A stretch of DNA of 57,793 nucleotides from NCBI GenBank assembly GCA_024102975.1, contig JAGFJD010000187.1, positions 1-57,793 of the forward strand. Reading direction: 5' to 3'. The notes below the pieces were generated by a model. The model had not been told where the DNA came from, did no database searches, and saw only the letters and a list, made by a program, of their open reading frames with translations. How positions within the stretch are numbered: the stretch's first letter is position 1; the number at the start of each line of letters is the position of its first letter. The translations under genes were made by a program, and so were the position numbers. Of the stretch, positions 51,598 to 57,793 are shown piece after piece. The stretch is from Phaeodactylibacter sp. Lineage in GTDB: Bacteria; Bacteroidota; Bacteroidia; Chitinophagales; Saprospiraceae.

Positions 51598-52845
51598 TTA
51601 AAATCTGTAGCGGACAGAAAGTTGCAGGTCGGTATTAAACTGCCGGTTTTTGGCCAGGAATGCCGCATCCGGGCTCAGGTCGAGCAGGCCGTGGGTAAAG
51701 CGGGCGGACAATGCCCACCGGCGGCGCCAGGCCAATTCCACGCCCCCGGAAAGGCCGAGGTCGAATTTCCGAAGCTCCGGTTCCCTGCCGGGGCCGGCAT
51801 TGCTCTGTCCGGAGCCGGAGGTAACATCTGCGGATACTTCTTCGTCCCGAGCGGCAGGCAAGGAAAACCCTTCCAGTAGCAGGGCGGGCCTGGCGCCTGC
51901 CAGAATGCTCCAGGCAGGAGCGATCCTGTATTTGGCCAACAGGGGTGCCTCTATTGCGAGGTAATTCTTTTCCGCTGTGCCTCTGGATTCCTGGTCGAAG
52001 AAGTTGCCGTTGCTGGTTTCGATCCGCGCCGACTGTTCATAAGTGGAGTAGAAGCCGGCAACGTATTTAAGATGGGTTTCGGCCTGGACGGACCAGCGGG
52101 GCGTTAGTTGCAGGCCGGCAAAAAGGCCGGCGAAAGGATAAGGTGCCTGGAGCCCTTCCCGTAAGTTGATGATCGGGAGGTTAGCTCCCAGCAGCAGGCC
52201 TCCGTAGAGCCGCCTTCCCTCCTTTTTTGCCGGGGCAAAGCGGCGGCTGTCGGCCGCGAGCACCGGCAGCTGGCTGTCCAGGCTGCCGGAAAGGGTGGGC
52301 AGATAAGGGAGTGCTGACCGGAGGGAGTGGCTGGCCGGGACGGAACCCATCCGGCCTTCGGGGGGTGCCGGGCGGGTGGCAGTTTCTCCTTTCCCTTGCC
52401 CGGCGGCAAGAGCCGGCGGCAGTTGCCGGCCAGGGACTGCAGGTTCCATGCCGGCGGCAGGATGGCCCGGCAGGGCCGGCAGTCGGGTTTCGGGCAAAGC
52501 TGCAACCGCCGGGCGGGCCTTCTCCTCCCGGCCGGCATTCGGCGGAAGGGGGGAGCTGTCCGGGGAACTCGCCTGCCCGCTCCCGGCGCTTCCTTCCAGG
52601 GGGATCGGGAACGCTCCGACAGGCGCTTGTTTTTGGGGGAGCCCCAGCCAGGCGCCGGCCAGATACCCTATAGCCGCAGCGGCGAGGATCAGGGCCGCGA
52701 TCCGTTTTTTCCTTTTCTCAGAAGGGCGGGCTGCGCCTTCCAGCAATTGCTCCATAGCCCGCCATTCTCCGGCGGGGTCGCCTTCCGGATTATGTTGCCG
52801 GATCTTCTGGCCGAATTTTTCCCAAAATTTATCGTGATGGCTCAT
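51598..52845 (-). CDS. Membrane-spanning barrel protein, possible partner of the ECF sigma factor
   Basis: 415 residues. The first ~45 are charged and cytosolic-looking (SHHDKFWEKFGQKIRQH, EWRAMEQLLEG). One membrane helix follows (~47-66, IAALILAAAAIGYLAGAW), then a Pro/Ala/Gly-rich linker (~70-190) and a C-terminal outer-membrane barrel-like domain ending in FNTDLQLSVRYRF. Such a protein could span from cytoplasm to outer membrane. It starts 10 bp after the sigma gene, so an anti-sigma or signal-transducing role is likely by arrangement. I see no zinc-binding anti-sigma motif. Confidence 0.72.
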   Translation of the reverse strand: MSHHDKFWEKFGQKIRQHNPEGDPAGEWRAMEQLLEGAARPSEKRKKRIAALILAAAAIGYLAGAWLGLPQKQAPVGAFPIPLEGSAGSGQASSPDSSPLPPNAGREEKARPAVAALPETRLPALPGHPAAGMEPAVPGRQLPPALAAGQGKGETATRPAPPEGRMGSVPASHSLRSALPYLPTLSGSLDSQLPVLAADSRRFAPAKKEGRRLYGGLLLGANLPIINLREGLQAPYPFAGLFAGLQLTPRWSVQAETHLKYVAGFYSTYEQSARIETSNGNFFDQESRGTAEKNYLAIEAPLLAKYRIAPAWSILAGARPALLLEGFSLPAARDEEVSADVTSGSGQSNAGPGREPELRKFDLGLSGGVELAWRRRWALSARFTHGLLDLSPDAAFLAKNRQFNTDLQLSVRYRF

Positions 52846-52855
52846 AATACGATCC

Positions 52856-53446
52856 TTAACGATGATGATAGTTTTGCAACAGTCGCTTCAATTCCTGTTT
52901 TGCCGTAGAAAGATGCCAGCGGGACGTGCCTTCGCTCATGCCCAGTTGCTCGGCGATTTCCGCGTGTTTGAAACCCTCGACGACGTACAGCGAAAATACG
53001 GCACGGGTCATGGGCGCCAGTTGCTGCAACATGGAAAGCAGGTCTTCGGCCGCTATTTTGTCGAGAACAGAAGAAGGGATGGCCACCTCGGCTGCGTCTT
53101 CGATAGCTACCGTCCGCCTCTTTTTAGCTTTGCGGACGTGGTCGATACAGGTGTTGACGGCAATGCGGTTGATCCAGGCCGGGAAAGCCTGGTAATCCTG
53201 GCATTGGTGCAAGGATTGGAACGCTTTCAGAAAGGCCTGGTTGACCAGGCTTTTGGCCTGATCCTGGTCGGTGGAATACCGCAGGCAAATGGCAAAAAGG
53301 GAATTATAGAACTGTTGATACAGTTGCTGCTGGGCCTGCCGCTCCCCGGATTTGCAGGCCTCGATGACATGGGGGAGCTCCCGGTTTTCTTTTTTGCGTT
53401 CTGCCACCGTTGGAACAGGTGTCAACCTGGCAAAATGATCAGCCAT
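52856..53446 (-). CDS. ECF-type RNA polymerase sigma factor
   Basis: 196 residues from ATG 53446 (frame open to 53575, but the extension is unlike the family). Region 2 is visible in YNSLFAICLRYSTDQDQAKS and FPAWINRIAVNTCIDHVR. Region 4 is MTRAVFSLYVVEGFKHAEIA followed by EQLGMSEGTSRWHLSTAKQEL. It directs RNA polymerase to a specific promoter set, probably including its own operon. The barrel/helix protein follows immediately, as in Bacteroidota sigma and membrane-regulator pairs. Confidence 0.93.
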   Translation of the reverse strand: MADHFARLTPVPTVAERKKENRELPHVIEACKSGERQAQQQLYQQFYNSLFAICLRYSTDQDQAKSLVNQAFLKAFQSLHQCQDYQAFPAWINRIAVNTCIDHVRKAKKRRTVAIEDAAEVAIPSSVLDKIAAEDLLSMLQQLAPMTRAVFSLYVVEGFKHAEIAEQLGMSEGTSRWHLSTAKQELKRLLQNYHHR

Positions 53447-53543
53447 GGCCTTCGTTTTTCTGTCTTCGCCAGTAAGGACGAACCACCAGCATAGAACGTT
53501 GGGCGTGGCTGGGCAAAAGTAGCAGAAAACCGGCAATCCTTCC

Positions 53544-54716
53544 TCAAAGAAGCAGGAAGGCGGCCAAAAAAGCAATAAAACTCAGGGCGAGCCCTCCGAC
53601 GAAAACGCGGTAGGCATAAGTCAGCAGGCGGTATTTCTTTTGCAGCACCTGGCCCAGGTTATAGAGGTCGCGGGAGAGGTCGTCGTAGAGAACCTCCTGA
53701 TCTTCCTTGAGCCCGCGGAGGTAATCGACAAATTCATCCTTGGGGATCTTGAGGAAATTGCCGAAGTACAGCAGGCTTACGCGGTGTTGCCGGACATCCT
53801 CCTCCGTAAACTGTTGCCCTGAAACTTTTGGCATGGCGGAAAAGACGGCAAAAGAAATGGCGGTCAGCGAGGTCAGCATCAATGTGATTACAGGGATGGC
53901 AAATTCCAGGTTTTCGCCGATTGCTGCCTGCGACAGGGAGAAGCCGGCGCTGGCGGCGGTGATCAGGATAGACAACACCAGGGTGTTGATGCTGATAATC
54001 ATGTTGGCCTTGCCGTCGGCTATGGAGCTCAGGTTGATGTGGTTGCGCAGGGTTACCCGGTAGATAGTGTCTACTCCCCGGCCGAAATCTTTGCCTGTCT
54101 TTTTCCGGATGGTTGTTTTTCTGGCTTTGATCAGGTTTTCCTTATGGCTGGCGATATTTTTATTCCTGCGTTTGGAGAATTCCTCCTGCCCCCAGATGGT
54201 GTGGAACTTTGTGGACATCTGGAGGTCCAGCAATTTCCGGTTCCATTCCAGCAGGTCATAGCGCTCTCCCGAGACCCGTTCTTCTTCCAGGCGCAGGAGC
54301 TGGCCCCTCCGCTCAAAGCGTTTTCTGCCCAGGAAGGAGTAATTGGCGTCGTGCAGGAGCTTCTCCGGCACGGTGTCCGGGATATTGTCATGGCGGGTGC
54401 TCCGGATCAGTTGCTGAACGTACTGGATACGCTCCTCCTCTATTCCTTTTTCTTCCAGGAATCGGCGGGCGACACCGGCGCTGCGTTCTTCGTGCCCCTG
54501 CACGCCCGAACTGTATCCAACATCGTGGAACCAGGCCGCCAGTTGCAGCAGGATGGCTTCTTCTGGCGGCAAGCCTGCTTTTTTGGCGAGCAAAGCGCTC
54601 ATTTCCGCCACTTCCTCGGCGTGGTCGTAGTCGTGGAACACATAGGCGGCCGGAAGGTGTTCCGCGAGGTAATCGTAGACGTACTTTCGGGTGTCCTGGA
54701 GAAGTTGTTTATCCAT
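53544..54716 (-). CDS. HD domain fused to Pycsar-effector-like membrane domain
   Basis: 390 residues from ATG 54716. The N-terminal HD phosphohydrolase domain shows His28/His32 (VFHDYDHAEEV), the HD pair His64-Asp65 (AAWFHDVGY) and a later Asp in LLHDANYSF. A charged linker leads to a C-terminal part resembling the PycTM effector domain: HINLSSIADGKANMIISINT, two membrane helices, then VSLLYFGNF and two further hydrophobic stretches at the end. In Pycsar defence such domains disrupt the membrane when cCMP or cUMP binds. No pyrimidine cyclase gene is near. The HD part might degrade a nucleotide signal; that is inference. Confidence 0.83.
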   Translation of the reverse strand: MDKQLLQDTRKYVYDYLAEHLPAAYVFHDYDHAEEVAEMSALLAKKAGLPPEEAILLQLAAWFHDVGYSSGVQGHEERSAGVARRFLEEKGIEEERIQYVQQLIRSTRHDNIPDTVPEKLLHDANYSFLGRKRFERRGQLLRLEEERVSGERYDLLEWNRKLLDLQMSTKFHTIWGQEEFSKRRNKNIASHKENLIKARKTTIRKKTGKDFGRGVDTIYRVTLRNHINLSSIADGKANMIISINTLVLSILITAASAGFSLSQAAIGENLEFAIPVITLMLTSLTAISFAVFSAMPKVSGQQFTEEDVRQHRVSLLYFGNFLKIPKDEFVDYLRGLKEDQEVLYDDLSRDLYNLGQVLQKKYRLLTYAYRVFVGGLALSFIAFLAAFLLL

Positions 54717-54892
54717 TTTTTCTGTCCGGATAATGTAAAACGCCAATATACAAATAGGATAGCTGACTGAGAAGTTGTTTGTCGCCGGTTGATTGCCATC
54801 GGGAACAGGCACCGGTGAACGGACAGCCGGCAAAGAGCGGCAAAATCAGGGTTTTGAGCCTGTATATCCCCGAATCCGCCCTTTAGCGCACA

Positions 54893-55945
54893 TTAAAATA
54901 AGCTCAGCTGCGGGTTGCGAAATTTTTCGAAGAGTTCCAGGTTGTAATCCGGCTTCGTTTTCCCCTGGAAATATTTTTGGCGGGCCAGCTTGAATTGCTG
55001 GGCAACTATTTCTGCGATCTTTCCTTCACCGCGCATGCGGGTGCCGAAGCGGTGGTCGTTCAGTTGACCGCCATGGCAGTCGCGGATGCGGTTCAGCACG
55101 CGCTCTGCCCTGTCCGGCATATTTTTCCGGATCCAGTCTTCAAAGATTTCCGCCACATCTCCGTTCAGGCGCACCATGGTATAGGCAACAGACAAGGCGC
55201 CCAGCCGGCTTACCGTTTCCGCCATGGAGAGGATTTCGTGGTCGTTCAGGCCAGGAATGACAGGCGCCAGCATGACGTTAACAGGAATCCCGTTTTCAGC
55301 CAGCACCTGTATAGTTTTCAGGCGGCTGTGTACGGAAGCGGTGCGGGGTTCCAGCAGCCGGCGCAGGTTTTCATCCAGGGTGGTCAGCGAGATGGAGGCG
55401 CGCACCAGACGTTGCTCCGCCATCTGCCGGAGGATGTCCAGGTCGCGCAGGATAAGGCTGTTTTTGGTGATGATGCCGACGGGGTGGCGGTATTTCCAGA
55501 GCACTTCCAGAACCTGGCGGGTGATCTCCAGCTCCCGCTCGACGGGCTGGTAACAGTCGGTATTGCCCGACAGCATGATGGGTTCGGGCTTCCAGGATTT
55601 TTTGCGCAGCTCTGCTTCCAGCACTTTCGGCGCGTCCTTTTTGACGAGGATCTTCTGCTCGAAATCCAGCCCGGCGCTGTACCCCCAGTAGTTGTGGGTA
55701 TTGCGGGCGTAGCAGTAAATGCAGCCGTGCTCGCAGCCCTGATAGGGGTTCATCGACCAGCCCATGCCGATGTCCGGGCTGGTTACCCGGTTGAGCATGC
55801 TTTTGGGGTAGACGTCGATGTATTGAGTGCGAGGCGCCCGTTCCTGCGGTTCGGGGTCGTGAACATGCTGGTGGAAGCGGTTGGCGGGGTTGATCTGCGC
55901 TCCCCTACCCTTGATATACATTGGATTTGGCTCTGAAAAATCCAT
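54893..55945 (-). CDS. Radical SAM protein, PA0069/Rv2578c type
   Basis: 350 residues. The iron-sulfur motif CEHGCIYCYARN (Cys-x3-Cys-x2-Cys) lies near residue 75, preceded by the family's GMGWSMNPYQG. Further signatures are IMLSGNTDCYQPVE, PVGIITKNSLILRD and VNVMLAPVIPGLND. These resemble SplB-like radical SAM enzymes, but their reaction is not established. The C-terminal ~50 residues (GTRMRGEGKIAEIVAQQF) match the family end. It is a single gene with a 176-bp gap to the HD gene. Confidence 0.9.
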   Translation of the reverse strand: MDFSEPNPMYIKGRGAQINPANRFHQHVHDPEPQERAPRTQYIDVYPKSMLNRVTSPDIGMGWSMNPYQGCEHGCIYCYARNTHNYWGYSAGLDFEQKILVKKDAPKVLEAELRKKSWKPEPIMLSGNTDCYQPVERELEITRQVLEVLWKYRHPVGIITKNSLILRDLDILRQMAEQRLVRASISLTTLDENLRRLLEPRTASVHSRLKTIQVLAENGIPVNVMLAPVIPGLNDHEILSMAETVSRLGALSVAYTMVRLNGDVAEIFEDWIRKNMPDRAERVLNRIRDCHGGQLNDHRFGTRMRGEGKIAEIVAQQFKLARQKYFQGKTKPDYNLELFEKFRNPQLSLF

Positions 55946-56106
55946 TTTGTTTATTTTTACGCAATTTAAAACAATTAATTTGCTTTGTCAAATTTCCTGA
56001 AAGCGCGAAAGTGCTTTTGTCCGGCTTAAATTGGGCGAGGTAGTGCGCCTTTCTGCAGAATTCCGTATTTTTCCAGCTGTTACCTACTCCTTAAAAACAG
56101 GAAAAG

Positions 56107-56691
56107 ATGAGCCTGGCCAGAAAAGAACAGCGGATTTCGGTAGACGAATACTTCGACCTGCAACGCCGGACCGATAAGCGATACGACTTTTGGGATGGGA
56201 AGCTGATTGAACTGGAAGCAACGACAAAGATCCACAACCGGATCAAACGCAACTTAATTCGCAAGCTGGATATGCCCGGCCTGAGCGAGAAGGGTTGCGA
56301 ATTGTTTGACGAAAATGTGATGACTCAACTGAAAAACCGGCGAAAGTACGTTTATCCGGACATTGTTGTCTCCTGTAATCCTGAAGACGACGACCCATTG
56401 ATCGTGAAATATCCCTGTATCATCATCGAAGTCCTGTCAGACGGGACAGAGCAGTACGACAGGACCGAAAAGTTTTTCAAATACCAGCGGATTCCCAGTG
56501 TAGAACAGTGTGTATTCGTTTCTCAAAAAATGATGGCGGTAGAATCTTTTATCCGATCAACAGACGACCAGTGGCTGTTCAAAGCCCTGGAGCAACCAAC
56601 CGATCAATTGGTTTTTCCAAAGTTGGGCGTTTCCGTCACGCTGGAAGAAATTTATATGGGCATTACATTATCTGGCGAAGAAGAGAAATAG
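56107..56691 (+). CDS. Uma2 family (DUF820) restriction-endonuclease-fold protein
   Basis: 194 residues. It has the Uma2 layout: an N-terminal ISVDEYFDLQRRTDKRYDFWDGKLIE, the PD-(D/E)xK-like core VYPDIVVSC and IIIEVLSDGTEQYDRTEKF, and KYQRIPSVEQCVFV. Uma2 proteins are abundant in cyanobacteria and scattered in Bacteroidota; nuclease activity is predicted from the fold and rarely tested. Many copies are spread by transfer. It ends seven bases before the TRAP binding-protein gene, though a shared function is unlikely. Confidence 0.88.
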   Translation: MSLARKEQRISVDEYFDLQRRTDKRYDFWDGKLIELEATTKIHNRIKRNLIRKLDMPGLSEKGCELFDENVMTQLKNRRKYVYPDIVVSCNPEDDDPLIVKYPCIIIEVLSDGTEQYDRTEKFFKYQRIPSVEQCVFVSQKMMAVESFIRSTDDQWLFKALEQPTDQLVFPKLGVSVTLEEIYMGITLSGEEEK

Positions 56692-56698
56692 AACTGTA

Positions 56699-57793
56699 AT
56701 GAAAATTTCCCGAAAAAACTTTTTCAAGGGAATTGCCTTCGGCACCATTTCCTTGCCATTCTTAATACGCGCGTTCGGCGGCAAAAACCATGCGCAGGAA
56801 GATGCCGGCGGTTCGCCCAATGTGATCACAGCCAGACAGTATCGCTGGAAGATGGTCACTACCTGGCCGCCCAACTTCCCTATACTGGGCGAGGCCTGCA
56901 ACAAATACGCCGAGTTGGTGGAGAAGATGTCGGGCGGCCGCATCCGCATCCGCGTGTACGGCGGCAACGAGCTGGTGCCCGCTCTGGAAGCCTTCGATAC
57001 GGTGCGCACCGGCGGCGCCGAGATCGGCAGCGGCGCGGCTTATTACTGGGCAGGCAAAGCGCCGGCAGCCCAGTTCTTCGCCTCGGTGCCCTTCGGCATG
57101 AACGCCCAGCAACTCAACGCCTGGATTATCGGCGGCGGTGGCATGGAACTCTGGGAAGAGCTCTACCGGGACTTCAACCTCGTGCCCATGGCCGGCGGCA
57201 ACACCGGCGTGCAGATGGGCGGCTGGTTCAACAAGGAAATCAACTCCGTCAGCGACTTCAAGGGCCTGAAGATGCGCATCCCGGGCCTTGGCGGCGACGT
57301 CCTCACCAAGCTCGGCGCGTCGCCGGTATCCCTGCCGGGCGGACAGATTTACGAGAACCTGGTGTCCGGCGCCGTCGATGCCACCGAATGGGTCGGTCCC
57401 TACAACGACTATTTCATGAAGTTCTACGAGGCCGCCAAGTTCTATTACTATCCGGGCATGCACGAGCCGGGATCGCAGCTCTCCTTCGGCATGAACAAGT
57501 CGTGGTGGAGCAAGCTGTCGAAGACCGACCAGGCAATCATCGAAGCCGCCTGCAACGAGGAAAACTCGCGGCAAATGGCCGAAACCAACGCCAACAACGG
57601 CATATACCTCACCAAGATGATAAAGGACCACGGCGTCACGCTGAAGGAGTTCAACGAGGAAATCTACGATGCCTTCGGCGCGGCGTCGCAGGAGGTATTC
57701 GAAGAGACCCGTCAGCACAGCGCTCTGGCCGCCAAGATTCACGACAGCTTCGCCAAGGCGCGTAACGACCTCGGCCGCTGGTCGGGACTGGCG
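56699..57793 (+). CDS. TRAP transporter substrate-binding protein (DctP type), 3' end outside the window
   Basis: 365 codons are open to the window edge with no stop. It starts MKISRKNFFKG and has a hydrophobic signal reminiscent of a twin-arginine type (SRKNFF, Lys in place of the second Arg). The mature part is a TRAP/DctP solute-binding protein: WPPNFPILGEACNKYAE, FKGLKMRIPGLGG, then LPGGQIYENLVSGAVDATEW (the conserved ligand region) and MNKSWWSKLS. The closest pattern is that of proteobacterial periplasmic acid-binding subunits. Codons end mostly in G or C and GC looks higher than in neighbours. The transporter membrane subunits would lie beyond the window. Confidence 0.9.
   Translation, partial: MKISRKNFFKGIAFGTISLPFLIRAFGGKNHAQEDAGGSPNVITARQYRWKMVTTWPPNFPILGEACNKYAELVEKMSGGRIRIRVYGGNELVPALEAFDTVRTGGAEIGSGAAYYWAGKAPAAQFFASVPFGMNAQQLNAWIIGGGGMELWEELYRDFNLVPMAGGNTGVQMGGWFNKEINSVSDFKGLKMRIPGLGGDVLTKLGASPVSLPGGQIYENLVSGAVDATEWVGPYNDYFMKFYEAAKFYYYPGMHEPGSQLSFGMNKSWWSKLSKTDQAIIEAACNEENSRQMAETNANNGIYLTKMIKDHGVTLKEFNEEIYDAFGAASQEVFEETRQHSALAAKIHDSFAKARNDLGRWSGLA

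Overview
The window looks like a chromosomal segment of a Bacteroidota bacterium, most likely a Saprospiria/Lewinella-type marine or sludge organism. This placement rests on gene content only: a protein with a type IX secretion (Por) C-terminal sorting tail, a Bacteroidota-type curli (type VIII secretion) locus, MnmD, a YtxJ/BrxC bacilliredoxin, DUF1573 and YbbR proteins, and promoters of the TTG-N19-TAnnTTTG type. By eye the base composition is moderately GC-rich with AT-rich intergenic regions. I see no rRNA, tRNA, CRISPR array, transposase or prophage.

Region 1 (1-8.2 kb): an alpha/beta hydrolase converges on a GT2-like glycosyltransferase. A C39-peptidase ABC exporter and its HlyD-type adaptor follow, then lipoamide dehydrogenase and a lipoprotein, with a candidate small RNA between the last two. 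Region 2 (8.2-24 kb) is mostly core metabolism and housekeeping: folE, an SDR, gdhA; a minus-strand operon aroK / Clp-like double AAA+ ATPase / secreted subtilase; DUF1573-yajC-ybbR; dnaG; fbaA; trxB. The Clp-like protein has a degenerate first ATPase domain and a C-terminal extension that resembles the non-catalytic domain of release factors.

Region 3 (24-38 kb): a polytopic membrane subtilase, a membrane-anchored DRGH nuclease, a HerA-like ATPase, a thioredoxin-fold protein, ribD, an AP2/degenerate-HNH protein, mnmD, ytxJ, a 53-residue lipoprotein, pdhB, a barrel protein, a LysM glucosaminidase and a fatty-acid hydroxylase flanked by palindromes. Region 4 (38-44 kb) is one gene for a 1,898-residue secreted protein made of about 16 copies of a ~110-residue module and a sorting tail.

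Region 5 (44-51.4 kb) is a curli-type amyloid locus read on the minus strand: AraC-type regulator, acidic major curlin, second curlin, CsgH-like chaperone, CsgH-CsgE fusion, CsgF, CsgG with an added C-terminal barrel-like domain, and a propeller lipoprotein. The space between the regulator and the first curlin gene carries three copies of an 11-bp motif, two of them in tandem with a 21-bp period, which is the spacing expected for AraC-family sites. Region 6 (51.5-57.8 kb): an ECF sigma factor with a membrane-spanning barrel partner, an HD domain fused to a Pycsar-effector-like membrane domain, a radical SAM protein, a Uma2 nuclease-fold protein, and a TRAP-transporter binding protein that runs off the end and looks acquired.
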